64,000 nt of DNA from DATJPR01 sp963752915. Its GTDB lineage: Bacteria > Bacteroidota > Ignavibacteria > UBA10030 > UBA6906. Location: positions 248,001 through 312,000 of the forward strand of contig CAVVZZ010000011.1 in the NCBI GenBank assembly GCA_963752915.1. Direction: 5' to 3'. A program made the position numbers and the translations under genes. The notes beneath the pieces were generated by a model. It was not told the DNA's origin. It did not search any database and saw only the letters and a program-made list of their open reading frames with translations. The number at the start of each line of letters is the position of its first letter. The first letter of the stretch is position 1. Positions 18,307 to 27,517 of this stretch are shown here, one piece after another.

Positions 18307-19812
18307 ATGCAAGCAATGTTCCGGCTCTCCCGTCTCGCGGGGATTTTCCTTCTTTTTGCTCCTCTCCTGGTCCGGGCAGGCGATCAGAAGCTCTACATTC
18401 TTCACACCAATGATATTCACGCGTCGTTTGTGCCCCACGAGGCCGGCTGGATCAAATCGACTCCCAAGCCGATGATCGGTGGTTTTGTCCGCCTCGAAGC
18501 GGCCATCGACAGCGTCCGTTCCATCGGGATTCCGTCGCTCCTGCTCGACGCGGGGGATGTTATGACGGGAAACCCGATCTCGGAGATTGTATACGAAGGT
18601 GCGTACGGCGGGGCGCTCTTTGAGATGATGAACAGGCTCGGATATGATGTCTGGGAGCCTGGAAACCACGATCTTGATATTTCTCAGGACAATCTCCGCA
18701 AGCTTACATCAATCGCATCATTCCCTACCGTATCCGCAAATCTTGTCGATCAGAATGGCGGGTACCCGCTGAGGAATAAGCCGTACGTGATCATCGTTCG
18801 TGGTGGTCTCAAAATCGGTATTATCGGCCTGATGTCACAGGAGCTCTACGGTCTGGTGAACCAACAAAATCTGACAGGTCTCAAGGTGCTTTCCCCCTCG
18901 GAGACTGCACAACATTGGATTGATGAAATCCGTCCCAAGGTGGATCTCGTGATTCTCCTTACTCATGAAGGAGCGGACGAGGATTCCGTGCTAGCGCGGG
19001 AGATCCACGGTGCTGATGTTATCGTGGGAGGCCACTCGCACACCAGGATCCGGATCCCAAAAGTGGTGAACGACATCCGGATTGTCCAAACGGGATCGAA
19101 TTGTGAAAACCTTGGAGTCCTTGAGATCACGTTCCACGACAACAAGCCGGTGAAATATTGGGGAAATCTTGTGCAACTCTGGGCTGATTCCGCTCCCAAG
19201 CCCGAGAAAGTTACTTCGCTCGTTGACTCCATGGAGCAGATGATTGACAAACATTATAGTGAGGTGGTCGGGTCGTTAAAGGAAGATTGGTCCAGTGAGG
19301 GGGCAAACAGCCCACTCGCGGCTTTCGTGACGGAGGCCCAACGCACCGCGGCTTCAGCCCAGATCAGTTTCATGAACAGCCATGGTGTGCGGAAGAACCT
19401 GCTCGCTGGGCCGGTGACCCGGAAGGACATTTTCGAGGTCCTTCCATTCCGCAATTTGATCGTGACATTTCAAATCAGTGGTGCACAGCTGGAATCGATC
19501 CTGCGGTTCTACATCGAAAAGCACCCGGCGATTGTCATGACGGGGATCTCAGGCGGCTGGACCAAAGACAAGGCGGGTGTTATTCAGTTTGACGATATCA
19601 AGATCGGAGACGCAGCGCTCGATGAACAGACGATGTATACCTGTGCGGCAAGCGACTTCTTTGTCGGGGAGGCGGAGAAATACATCGGCATGCAAATCAA
19701 CAACGCCACGACGTCCAATACGACGCTGTTCTCGGCAGTCGAACAGGCCATTCGAAGGGAAGGAACTCTTCAGCGGGTCGGGGGAAAGAAACTTGAAAGG
19801 TTACGACCATGA
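18307..19812 (+). CDS. Periplasmic bifunctional metallophosphatase/5'-nucleotidase (UshA/YfkN-like)
   Basis: Signal peptide MFRLSRLAGIFLLFAPLLVRAG (in parts RLAGIFLLFAPLLVRA) is followed by a calcineurin-type metallophosphoesterase domain. Its dimetal motifs are all present: LHTNDIHASF, LLDAGD, GNHDLD, LLTHEGADED and VGGHSHTRI. A C-terminal 5'-nucleotidase domain covers ~310-490 (SPLAAFVTEAQR, FEVLPFRNLIVTF, YTCAASDFF). It would hydrolyse nucleoside monophosphates or sugar nucleotides in the periplasm. The stop overlaps the start of the next gene (ATGA at 19809), so the nucleotidase and a P-loop kinase are translationally coupled. Confidence 0.9.
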   Translation: MQAMFRLSRLAGIFLLFAPLLVRAGDQKLYILHTNDIHASFVPHEAGWIKSTPKPMIGGFVRLEAAIDSVRSIGIPSLLLDAGDVMTGNPISEIVYEGAYGGALFEMMNRLGYDVWEPGNHDLDISQDNLRKLTSIASFPTVSANLVDQNGGYPLRNKPYVIIVRGGLKIGIIGLMSQELYGLVNQQNLTGLKVLSPSETAQHWIDEIRPKVDLVILLTHEGADEDSVLAREIHGADVIVGGHSHTRIRIPKVVNDIRIVQTGSNCENLGVLEITFHDNKPVKYWGNLVQLWADSAPKPEKVTSLVDSMEQMIDKHYSEVVGSLKEDWSSEGANSPLAAFVTEAQRTAASAQISFMNSHGVRKNLLAGPVTRKDIFEVLPFRNLIVTFQISGAQLESILRFYIEKHPAIVMTGISGGWTKDKAGVIQFDDIKIGDAALDEQTMYTCAASDFFVGEAEKYIGMQINNATTSNTTLFSAVEQAIRREGTLQRVGGKKLERLRP

Positions 19813-20519
19813 ATTCCCACCCTCAGGTTCCCGTACTCATCATTACAGGCAGGCCGGCGGCGGGGAAGTCCGAGGTCATTGACTACTTGAAGAAGGCTCC
19901 TCCGGACGAGCGACTCCGGCGATTCGGGATCGGGGAGTTTGACGAGCTGGACGATTTTGTTTATGTGTGGGAGACATTTGAGGTCGACGATATCCTCTCG
20001 CGTTGCGGCAAGCGGAGGTTGTGGACGGACGAGAAGTACTATTTCACGGACACCTTCATCTGGAACGTGTATATTGAACGGATCAACCTGGAGTACAGGA
20101 AGAAGATCGCGCGCGACCCTGGTTACCATCAATCAAAAACGGTTCTCATCGAATTCGCCCGCGGCGGCGAGAACGGGATTCGGGAGGCGCTCGACCATTT
20201 GCACGACGACATCCTCAAGGTCGCCCGGCTGATGTACATTCGCGTGTCATACGAGGAGTCGGTCCGGAAAAACCGTCGGAGGGCTAGGAAAGGAATGGAA
20301 GACTCCATCCTCTATCATTCACTTCCGGATGAGAAAATGGAGTTCTATTATAAGACGAATGATTGGGAGACGATCGAACGGCAGGACCCAAACCACATTG
20401 CCGTCCGCGGATTCAAGATCCCGTATGCGGTGTTTGAGAACATGCCGGAGAAAACGCTCGACCCCGCGCTGATCGGGACAGAACTTGACCGTGTTGCCGG
20501 GAAACTCCGTTCGTTGTGA
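19809..20519 (+). CDS. P-loop kinase-like NTPase of unassigned function
   Basis: A 236-residue cytosolic protein with a Walker A motif GRPAAGKSEV at ~12-21 and a Walker B-like VLIEFARGGENG at ~108-119. A basic lid-like stretch, SYEESVRKNRRRARKG (~145-160), resembles nucleotide or nucleoside kinases. The text is otherwise unfamiliar. Coupling (ATGA) to the upstream nucleotidase suggests a salvage role, phosphorylating what the nucleotidase releases, but this is inference from context only. Confidence 0.75.
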   Translation: MNSHPQVPVLIITGRPAAGKSEVIDYLKKAPPDERLRRFGIGEFDELDDFVYVWETFEVDDILSRCGKRRLWTDEKYYFTDTFIWNVYIERINLEYRKKIARDPGYHQSKTVLIEFARGGENGIREALDHLHDDILKVARLMYIRVSYEESVRKNRRRARKGMEDSILYHSLPDEKMEFYYKTNDWETIERQDPNHIAVRGFKIPYAVFENMPEKTLDPALIGTELDRVAGKLRSL

Positions 20520-20573
20520 TGAAGACGTTCTCTTTCTGATGAAACAGTTCCGGCAGCACCGGGATCGCCGCCT

Positions 20574-21977
20574 CTAGTGTGACTGTCTTCCCCGTGGCAC
20601 AACATTCCAGAGACGTGAAATCACCCACGCGCCGAACAGCGCAAACGGGATCGGCGCCCAGTGCCACATGGTCCACCCCCAGTTGGTCGTGATGTACCCG
20701 ACGCCCATTCCGACGAACGCGCCCGCGAGATACTGCATGCCGTCGAACATGCCGGCAGCAGTGGCAGCGGCCTTCTTTCCCCCGAAATCCATTGAAGCCG
20801 CTCCGCCGATCATGCCGTGAGCGCCATTCACGCAAAAGGAGAGGAGAACGAGCCACGATGCGGCCGCAATCGGGCCAAGACCGAAGTAGTCGGATAGCCC
20901 GGAGAGTGCCAGGAGGACTGCCATTCCGATAAACCCGAATGTTATGACAGGGGCCCGCCGACCTCCGAAGGTTCGGTCCGAGGCGATGCCAAAAACGAAC
21001 CCACCGGCAATGCCCGCGAGCGCGATCCCCCAGGTCGCGATGAGATAAGGAGGATAGGTCGCAAATGCCGATCTGTCTGCTCCGTAGTAATCCACAAAGT
21101 ACTTTGGCCACCATGCGTCCACCACGCTGCGGCGCACAAAGCCGATCATCATCGACGCCAGCGCGATCATCCAGGTCACACGAGACGCGAAGACTTTCCT
21201 CAGCACATCACGCAGGGAGGCCGGGCCTTCTTCACTGGGTTCATCTCCCGTGTCGAATTCACCGAGTCCCGCTTTTTTGGGCGAGTCTTCCATCCAAATC
21301 CAGTTTATCACCAGGACGACGACAACGCATGCACCCGGGAGCCAGAAGGCGTATTGCCACGGAAGAACGAGCAGAATGAGCGGGACACCCTGGAAGGCGA
21401 GGAGCAACCCGAGTCGGATGAGCACGCCGAAGATTCCGGAGAACGTCCCGCGCTCGAGCACGTGAAACCATTGTGCATTGACCTTGACGATCGAGAGCGC
21501 TCCGAAGGATTGGAAATACCCATTGATCCCCCAGACGATTGCCATTGCCGTCAGAAGCGAGCCACCGGTGAAGCCGTAACGGAGGAGGGGAGGAGAGACA
21601 ACGTGGCGGAGGAGTCCTGTTCCTTCCCACATCGCAGGGGAGGCAATGGCATAGCTCGCGAATCCGAAGAGGGCGTTCATCAATGCGACCCCAATCGCTC
21701 CGAAGAGAAATGCCTTCTTTCCTCCTACCCTGTCGGCGAACGGCCCGTTCAGTACGACGGCAAGTCCGTAAACAAGCGGCATCATCGTTTCGAAAACGCC
21801 GAGGTCAGTGTTCTTCCAACCGAGGATGTCTGCGAGGGTCGGTGCAACGACGGTATAGTTGTATCGCGTCATGTAGAAAAATGCGTAGAGGGTTCCAAGG
21901 GAAAGCCAATTGACTGCTCGACGGCGACGGAACTCGGGCGAATGAACGGGACGCGAAATTGCACCCTGGTTTTGCAT
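20574..21977 (-). CDS. MFS transporter, organophosphate:phosphate antiporter (OPA)-like
   Basis: About twelve TM segments in ~467 residues. The N-terminal half has AFFYMTRYNYTVVAPTLADILGW (in parts FFYMTRYNYTVVAP) and the loop 2-3 motif GPFADRVGGKKAFL, the pattern of GlpT/UhpT-like antiporters. The second half has GFVRRSVVDAWWPKYFV and GGVFGIASDRTFGGRRAP-type loops. Substrate unknown; phosphorylated sugars or glycerol-3-phosphate are usual. I start at the ATG at 21977 (MQNQGAIS); the frame is open to 22055, but that upstream ATG lies inside the terminator hairpin of the neighbouring gene. Confidence 0.83.
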   Translation of the reverse strand: MQNQGAISRPVHSPEFRRRRAVNWLSLGTLYAFFYMTRYNYTVVAPTLADILGWKNTDLGVFETMMPLVYGLAVVLNGPFADRVGGKKAFLFGAIGVALMNALFGFASYAIASPAMWEGTGLLRHVVSPPLLRYGFTGGSLLTAMAIVWGINGYFQSFGALSIVKVNAQWFHVLERGTFSGIFGVLIRLGLLLAFQGVPLILLVLPWQYAFWLPGACVVVVLVINWIWMEDSPKKAGLGEFDTGDEPSEEGPASLRDVLRKVFASRVTWMIALASMMIGFVRRSVVDAWWPKYFVDYYGADRSAFATYPPYLIATWGIALAGIAGGFVFGIASDRTFGGRRAPVITFGFIGMAVLLALSGLSDYFGLGPIAAASWLVLLSFCVNGAHGMIGGAASMDFGGKKAAATAAGMFDGMQYLAGAFVGMGVGYITTNWGWTMWHWAPIPFALFGAWVISRLWNVVPRGRQSH

Positions 21978-22031
21978 AGGAGGACCGGGCTGATAGAGGG
22001 GAAGGATTTTAAAATGCAGGCGGCAATATAC

Positions 22032-22060
22032 AAAAAAGCGATGAGGGATACTCATCGCTT
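22032..22060 (-). terminator. Rho-independent terminator of the HTH gene
   Basis: On the minus strand a 10-bp perfect stem, AAGCGATGAG/CTCATCGCTT with loop TATCC, is followed by a run of T. It lies 34 bases past the stop of the HTH gene and upstream of the transporter, separating two same-strand genes. Confidence 0.8.
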
Positions 22061-22093
22061 GGGGAGGTTTTCTGATTTACGACGAAGATTCTG

Positions 22094-22540
22094 TTACGCC
22101 TCGGCGTCTTTTGTTACTGCGCCGTGTTGTTTCAGGATCTTCCAGATGGTTCGTTCCGACATCCGGACGTGATACTTGGCTTCAAGGTATGCGCGCAGAC
22201 GTCGTTGACCGAATCCGGTCTCCTCCTTCACCATCCTGAGAAGTCGGATGCTTGATTCCGGTGTCGCGCGCGGGCAGCGATGAGGCCGCTTCGATCTGTC
22301 TTTCAAGCTGGTGGAATCGCCCTTGGATTCCTTAAAGCGTTTGTACCATTTGTAGAACGTCTTTCTACTGATACCGAATTTCTCAGCAACAGCTTTGACG
22401 TTTTTGGTTTCCTCGTAGTACATCATCCAGGCAAGTCGCGGATGGAGTGCCGGACTTAATGGCTGTGCACCAAGCAGAGAACCCTCTTCAGCCGTCATCG
22501 CTCCGGAATACTGTCCATCATGAGAATCGTCCTGATTCAT
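22094..22540 (-). CDS. Stand-alone double-HTH protein resembling the DNA-binding half of IS481-type transposases
   Basis: 148 residues with an HTH at ~50-70 (NVKAVAEKFGISRKTFYKWYKRF) and a second HTH at ~105-140 (GQRRLRAYLEAKYHVRMSERTIWKIL), the usual N-terminal layout of IS481/IS3-like transposases. The DDE catalytic domain is absent and the frame simply stops. The gene has a strong AAGGAG 7 bases before its ATG and its own terminator, and I see no terminal inverted repeats. That favours a functional DNA-binding protein, perhaps domesticated, over a broken insertion sequence. Confidence 0.7.
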   Translation of the reverse strand: MNQDDSHDGQYSGAMTAEEGSLLGAQPLSPALHPRLAWMMYYEETKNVKAVAEKFGISRKTFYKWYKRFKESKGDSTSLKDRSKRPHRCPRATPESSIRLLRMVKEETGFGQRRLRAYLEAKYHVRMSERTIWKILKQHGAVTKDAEA

Positions 22541-22923
22541 CGCAGCTCCTTACGTATGTCAACGGTCAATCCGATATTCGACATGAGAGTCTTGATCGAT
22601 GGTGCTCTCCCTTCGAGCGCGCACGTCACACAAGCCCTTTTCGTCTCATCGTGGGGGATTAGAGGGGCAAGACTCTCGGTTGTGTATTCCTAAAGACTCA
22701 TCACCTGTGCCACAGAGAGAAATCGAAGCTATGCCTCAGTCGGGCTCTGTTTTTGGGGGATTCTCAGAAGAGGCAGGGCCGGAGTAGGAGAAGGGAAAAA
22801 GAAAACCAGAGCAATTGTACATTTTTCCGGAACGGAGGACTCAAAAACGAAGGGATTTAGGGGGTAGGAGATTGCGAATCGCTTGAACGATTCGTATATT
22901 ATCGGCTGATTTTTCAGTTGCTT
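22541..22923. other. Intergenic region upstream of tRNA-Ser with no convincing gene
   Basis: Short open frames here lack start signals and family resemblance. A 7-bp inverted repeat CGAATCG/CGATTCG lies at 22875-22894, about 30 bases before the tRNA; no function assigned. Confidence 0.5.
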
Positions 22924-23010
22924 GGAGAGGTGGCCGAGTGGTTGAAGGCGCCGGTCTCGAAAACCGGTATACCGCTTGCGGTATCCAGGGTTCGAATCCC
23001 TGCCTCTCCG
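22924..23010 (+). tRNA. tRNA-Ser (anticodon CGA)
   Basis: An 87-base type II tRNA. The acceptor stem GGAGAGG pairs with CCTCTCC at 23003-23009, with discriminator G at 23010. The anticodon stem CCGGT/ACCGG encloses CTCGAAA, giving anticodon CGA (reads TCG). The long variable arm ATACCGCTTGCGGTAT and the T arm CAGGG-TTCGAAT-CCCTG are typical of tRNA-Ser. CCA is not encoded. Confidence 0.97.
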
Positions 23011-23294
23011 CATTCATCTGGAACGGCACCCTCCCGGATTCGCGTAACTGTCAGCGACCGGGAAAGTGCCTTTTTTGACTTAGCGGGGGTTCGTGGGAAG
23101 GATCCTTTGTGCCCTCCGATCCGCCATGCTTATTGAGAAGCCCGTTCGTCATGCCCAAATGTCGAATGGGCTTACTGTTTGTATAGCATGGTCCAAGCAG
23201 CATGATGCTGGGATGGATCTCTGCCCAACGCGTAAGTGTAGCGGTTGTTCCACTGAGGCCGTTCGGCAGCTGTTCAAAGCCAGAGGATGGTTCT

Positions 23295-23507
23295 ATGAGA
23301 CATGTTATTGAATTTGTTTTCAGGATTGCCATTTTAGGGTTGCTCTTTCTGGTTTGGGGATGGGCGTGGCAGGCGCCACTTTCTAACGTCATGAATCTAT
23401 CGATCATTGTGGGTGGGGTATTGTTAACGAGCAGTGTCGCCTGGACAACGACCTTTGTTCATTATTCCCTGGGGCTTACGTTTGGAGTCCCCATCGTAAA
23501 GCACTGA
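23295..23507 (+). CDS. Small two-TM membrane protein, unknown function
   Basis: 70 residues beginning MRHVIEFVFR. There are two hydrophobic spans, IAILGLLFLVWGWAW and LSIIVGGVLLTSSVAWTTTF, separated by a short loop (QAPLSNVMN). An AGAGGA 6 bases before the ATG supports the start. No family recognised. It stands alone between the tRNA and lysC. It could be a spurious frame, but the two clean helices and the ribosome site argue for a real gene. Confidence 0.5.
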   Translation: MRHVIEFVFRIAILGLLFLVWGWAWQAPLSNVMNLSIIVGGVLLTSSVAWTTTFVHYSLGLTFGVPIVKH

Positions 23508-23850
23508 GTACCATCAAGATGGGACGGCTGGGTACTCGTCCTCTTTGCACCGGCATTGCTTTTTTTGTGAGGAGGTTGAACAAAACGTCGCCCCCAAGAG
23601 GAATAATCGAGTCACTCATGCAGCTGCGCTTTTCCAATGCACGTCGCTGCAAACAAAGAGTTGCTGACCGATGAGCCCATCATCAGATTGACTGGTCGTT
23701 GAGTTCCGCGCGCAGACCTACGCATACCCGATGTCCTCCGGTTCAGTCTGAACAAAGACGAGGAGAACCCTGAACCCGGTCTTTGCATCTTCTTTTTGGT
23801 CTTGATATATTGAGCGAGAGTTTTACCTCCCCCAAATTCCGACAGATGCA
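23508..23850. other. Intergenic region upstream of aspartate kinase
   Basis: No supported gene. I looked for a lysine riboswitch leader ahead of the aspartate kinase and saw none of its conserved segments. Confidence 0.4.
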
Positions 23851-25209
23851 ATGATCGTCATGAAATTCGGCGGCACTTCCAATCAGGATGCCGCCGCAAT
23901 GCGCAATGTCCTCCGCATTGTCCTCTCCCACCTTCGCTCTCGCCCAATCGTCGTGATCTCTGCGATAGCGCGGGCCACAAACGAGCTGGAACAGATCGCC
24001 CGGTCAGCTGCCGCTGGACGGGAGCTGGAGTCGAATACTCTCCTCGATCACCTGATTGAGCGGCACAAGGTCATTGCACGTGATCTGATCGCGTCCAGGG
24101 AACGCAGAACGAAGCTCGAGGTCCTGCTTGATGAATCTCATAGCGCATTGCGGCGGTCGGTGCATGGGGTTTCGATCGTGGGAGAGCTTACTCCTCGGAT
24201 GATGGACGCGTTTTGTTCCGTTGGTGAGCGGCTTTCCTCAGCGATCATCGCGGCTGGCCTGGAAGAACAGAACGTCGAATCGGTGTGGGTGGATGCAAAG
24301 GATTTCATGGTGACAAACGACCATTTTGGCAACGCAGCGCCCTTGATGGATGTCGTGACGCAACGTCTTGCGGAGCGCGTTGCCCCTCTCCTTGTTGACG
24401 GCAAGGTTCCCGTAACCCAGGGTTTCATCGGCGCCACATTGGGCGGTGCATACACAACCATGGGACGGGAAAGCTCCGACTTCTCCGCCTCAATCATCGG
24501 TGCAGCGATGAACGCAGAACTTGTCCAGATCTGGACGGATGTGGACGGAATTCTGACCGCCGACCCGACAGTCGTGCGAAATCCCCGGATCGTGCGGTCG
24601 CTAACCTTCGAAGAGGCAATTGAGCTTTCCCGGTTCGGAGCGAAGGTTCTGCATCCCAAGACCATGCTTCCGCTCTTGGAAAGAAAAATTCCGCTTGAAA
24701 TCCGGAATTCCCGGAATTGTGGGGCGAGCGGCACGCGGGTACAGGAAGCGCAGGATGCGTCCGATCCAACGATGCTCCTGAAATCAGTAACCTATCAGAA
24801 CGGTCTAACGCTCTTTACGGTGAAGCCTCTCAAACGTTTTGACCGCTTTCTCTTTTGGGACGGCATCTTCGGCATTCTCGCACGACACGGCCTGCAACCG
24901 GACATGAGCGTAACCTCCGAGTATTCGCTTGCCTTCGCGGTAAAAGGGGTGAAGGATCTCGAGGGATTACGACAGGAGTTGGAGGAATTTGGGAAGGTCG
25001 AGGCGCAGCCCGACAAAGCGAGCATCAGCATCGTCGGAGGCGCTCTCCGGACTTCCGCCGGCGTCGTGGCAAGACTGTTCCGCGCACTCTCCGACATGCC
25101 AATCTCTTTGATCACGTTTGGGGCGTCGGACCTGAGCGTTACACTGCTGGTTGAGGACTCGCGGGCAGCCGAAGCTGTGAACCTCCTCCATGCCGAACTC
25201 TTCACCTAG
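23851..25209 (+). CDS. lysC: Aspartate kinase (monofunctional, ACT-regulated)
   Basis: Phosphorylates aspartate at the entry to the lysine (diaminopimelate), methionine and threonine pathways. The 452 residues start with the kinase motif VMKFGGTSNQDA. The amino-acid-kinase body has GFIGATLGGAYTTMGRESSDFSA and QIWTDVDGILTADP, which form the Asp/ATP site. Two ACT domains cover ~300-450 (SVTYQNGLTLFTV, ISIVGGALRTSAGVVARLF). Single-enzyme length; no homoserine dehydrogenase part. Its 3' end abuts the epimerase gene, suggesting co-transcription with cell-wall genes. Confidence 0.93.
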   Translation: MIVMKFGGTSNQDAAAMRNVLRIVLSHLRSRPIVVISAIARATNELEQIARSAAAGRELESNTLLDHLIERHKVIARDLIASRERRTKLEVLLDESHSALRRSVHGVSIVGELTPRMMDAFCSVGERLSSAIIAAGLEEQNVESVWVDAKDFMVTNDHFGNAAPLMDVVTQRLAERVAPLLVDGKVPVTQGFIGATLGGAYTTMGRESSDFSASIIGAAMNAELVQIWTDVDGILTADPTVVRNPRIVRSLTFEEAIELSRFGAKVLHPKTMLPLLERKIPLEIRNSRNCGASGTRVQEAQDASDPTMLLKSVTYQNGLTLFTVKPLKRFDRFLFWDGIFGILARHGLQPDMSVTSEYSLAFAVKGVKDLEGLRQELEEFGKVEAQPDKASISIVGGALRTSAGVVARLFRALSDMPISLITFGASDLSVTLLVEDSRAAEAVNLLHAELFT

Positions 25210-25252
25210 CTCCTTCGAATCCGCATCGCCTCGCACGAATGCGCCGGGCACC

Positions 25253-26281
25253 ATGAAGTCTCTCCGCTACTATCCCTACACACTCGAGCTCAGGAATCCC
25301 TTCGCGCTCGCGTCGGGGACGCGCACGTCGACACCCGCGCTCATGGTCGAAATCGAGAGAAACGGAATTATCGGATTCGGCGAGGCTGCGATGCCCCCGT
25401 ATCTCGGCGAAACCCAGAACACGGCGTGCGCGTTCCTCTCGAACATCGATCTCAACCGATATCCCGACCTGGGTCTTTTTGAGGATATTCTCTCTGACGT
25501 GGACCGGATAGCACCGGGGAACAACGCGGCTAAGGCTGCCGTGGACATTGCGCTGCATGACTGGATCGGCAAGGCCATCGGGCAGCCATGGCACCGCATC
25601 TGGGGACTCGATCCCGAGAAGACGCCGTTCACCTCATTCACCTTCGGGATCGACCAACCGGAGGTGCTACGCCGCAACATCGAGGGCGCTCCCGAATTCA
25701 AGATCTATAAGCTCAAACTCGGACGGGACAACGACAAGGAGATCATCGATAGTGCCCGAACCGTGACACAGAAGCCGCTGCGGGTAGACGTCAATCAGGG
25801 TTGGACCGATCGGGAGAACGCCCTCGCAATGTGTGAATGGCTGGCAAGCCGGGGTGTCGAGTTCGTTGAACAGCCCATGCCAAAGGAGCGCATTGACGAC
25901 ATCGCGTGGTTGCGGTCGCGTAGTCCGATTCCGATCATCGCGGATGAGAGCGTGGCCAGGCGCGAAGACATCGTGAAGACCCTGGGTGCGTTCGACGGCA
26001 TCAACGTGAAATTGATGAAATGCGGAGGGATGCACGAAGCGTACAAGATGATCGTCCTGGCAAAATCTCTCGGTCTCAAGGTCATGATTGGATGCATGAC
26101 AGAAACGTCGTGCGCGATATCCGCTGCCACACAGCTTTCGCCGCTTGCCGACTGGGCGGACCTCGATGGAGCGCTGCTCATCCGAAACGATCTGTTCAGC
26201 GGGGCGACGATTTCCGGAGGAAAGGTCACTATGCCGAAGGGCAACGGCATCGGAGTGACGAAGAAACTGAATGGTCAGTGA
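25253..26281 (+). CDS. Dipeptide (L-Ala-D/L-Glu) epimerase, enolase superfamily
   Basis: Interconverts L-Ala-D-Glu and L-Ala-L-Glu so that murein peptides can be degraded. Enolase-superfamily catalytic parts are visible: the KxK acid/base YKLKLG, metal ligands in VDVNQGW, VEQPM and IADES, the second-face Lys in INVKLMKCGG, and the C-terminal DLDG that typically binds the dipeptide amino group. I start at the ATG at 25253 (KSLRYYPYTLELRNPF), which matches family beginnings; the frame is open from 25190 but that would overlap lysC by 20 bases. 342 residues. Confidence 0.87.
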   Translation: MKSLRYYPYTLELRNPFALASGTRTSTPALMVEIERNGIIGFGEAAMPPYLGETQNTACAFLSNIDLNRYPDLGLFEDILSDVDRIAPGNNAAKAAVDIALHDWIGKAIGQPWHRIWGLDPEKTPFTSFTFGIDQPEVLRRNIEGAPEFKIYKLKLGRDNDKEIIDSARTVTQKPLRVDVNQGWTDRENALAMCEWLASRGVEFVEQPMPKERIDDIAWLRSRSPIPIIADESVARREDIVKTLGAFDGINVKLMKCGGMHEAYKMIVLAKSLGLKVMIGCMTETSCAISAATQLSPLADWADLDGALLIRNDLFSGATISGGKVTMPKGNGIGVTKKLNGQ

Positions 26282-26313
26282 GCATCCCGGTTCCCTCTCC
26301 TGGAGGAAGGCCT

Positions 26314-27465
26314 ATGACACCTGTTGAAGCACCGTCAACTCGTCTGGTTTCGCTCGACGCGTTTCGCGGAGCCACTATCGCGGGAATGATTCTCGTCAAC
26401 AATCCGGGGAACTGGTCCACAACCTATCCCCAGTTGCTGCACTCCCGCTGGAACGGCTGGACCTTCACCGATATGATTTTCCCTTTTTTCCTTTGGATCG
26501 TTGGGGTCTCCATCCAATTTGCTTTCACGAAGCGATTGCAGAGAGGGACGACGAAGGGCCGCCTCATGATGCACGCGGTTCGTCGGTCACTGATTATCTT
26601 TGGCCTCGGCCTCCTTCTAAACGGATTTCCGTTTGGCCTTCTCGGCGATACCTTCTCCTTTGCGACCTGGAGAATTCCCGGTGTCCTGCAACGGATCGCA
26701 GTCTGCTACCTGGTCTCCTCGGCAATCTTTCTATCAAGCGGTCCGATGATTGAGGCCGCATGGGTTGTCGCTCTCCTCGGTTTGTACTGGATCGCGTCCA
26801 TGGTAATCCCTGTCCCGGGTTACGGGGCGGGCCTGCTTGAACCGACGGGCAGCCTGGCGTGGTTTATTGATTCCCATCTTCTGTCCGGACACACGTGGGT
26901 GTGGGCGCCTGCGCCTGGCTTTGATCCGGAGGGGATTTTGAGCACGCTTCCTGCAATTGCCACCACACTGATGGGTGTCCTCACCGGTCGCTGGCTTCAG
27001 GGTCCGCATTCGAAAGAAGAAAAGACGGCCTGGATGTTTGTTGTGGGGAATGTCCTGCTCCTGGTCGGAGTGATTCTCGACATGTGGATGCCCTTCAACA
27101 AGAATCTTTGGACTCCATCCTATGCAATACTGATGTGCGGTTGGGCTCTGATTTGCCTTGCCGTCTTCTACTGGCTCATCGACGTCAAAGGCTATTCGAA
27201 GTGGTCGAAGCCGTTTTTCGTCTTCGGCGTCAACGCCATCGCCGTGTATGTCCTTTCGGAGCTCGTTGCCATATTGTTGGGAGTGATAACACTTCCGGGA
27301 TCGGACGGCGTACTCGTGCCGTTGCAGCAATGGATATTCCAGTCGATATTTTTGCCTCTGGCAAGTCCCATCAAGGCATCGTTGTTCTTTGCCATCTGTT
27401 TCGACCTCCTGATGTTCGCATTCGTCTGGGGTCTCTGGAAAAAGAGCATCGTCATCAAGGTGTGA
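26314..27465 (+). CDS. COG4299/DUF5009 multi-TM protein (heparan-alpha-glucosaminide N-acetyltransferase-like)
   Basis: 383 residues with about ten TM spans. The N-terminal signature LVSLDAFRGATIAGMILVNNPG and WTFTDMIFPFFLWIVGVSIQF is diagnostic of the HGSNAT/YeiB-like family. GGAGG at 26302-26306 fixes the start at 26314, although the frame is open further upstream across the epimerase. In human lysosomes the family acetylates glucosamine ends; I recall a Tannerella member proposed as a MurNAc transporter. Placement between a murein dipeptide epimerase and a murein amidase fits a role in handling amino sugars. Exact activity is unknown. Confidence 0.8.
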   Translation: MTPVEAPSTRLVSLDAFRGATIAGMILVNNPGNWSTTYPQLLHSRWNGWTFTDMIFPFFLWIVGVSIQFAFTKRLQRGTTKGRLMMHAVRRSLIIFGLGLLLNGFPFGLLGDTFSFATWRIPGVLQRIAVCYLVSSAIFLSSGPMIEAAWVVALLGLYWIASMVIPVPGYGAGLLEPTGSLAWFIDSHLLSGHTWVWAPAPGFDPEGILSTLPAIATTLMGVLTGRWLQGPHSKEEKTAWMFVVGNVLLLVGVILDMWMPFNKNLWTPSYAILMCGWALICLAVFYWLIDVKGYSKWSKPFFVFGVNAIAVYVLSELVAILLGVITLPGSDGVLVPLQQWIFQSIFLPLASPIKASLFFAICFDLLMFAFVWGLWKKSIVIKV

Positions 27466-27517
27466 CCTTCACTGCACCGTGTCGTCCGTCTCACCCTTTA
27501 GATCCAAGGCGGAACAT

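Noticed and set aside
22032..22540. Complete insertion sequence around the HTH gene
   Set aside because: No terminal inverted repeats or target duplications are visible and the DDE domain is missing.
22541..23294. Several 60-118-codon open frames on both strands around the tRNA gene
   Set aside because: They cross the tRNA or overlap each other, have no ribosome site and no recognisable protein family.
23680..23850. Lysine riboswitch ahead of aspartate kinase
   Set aside because: None of the conserved core segments of the lysine riboswitch are present.
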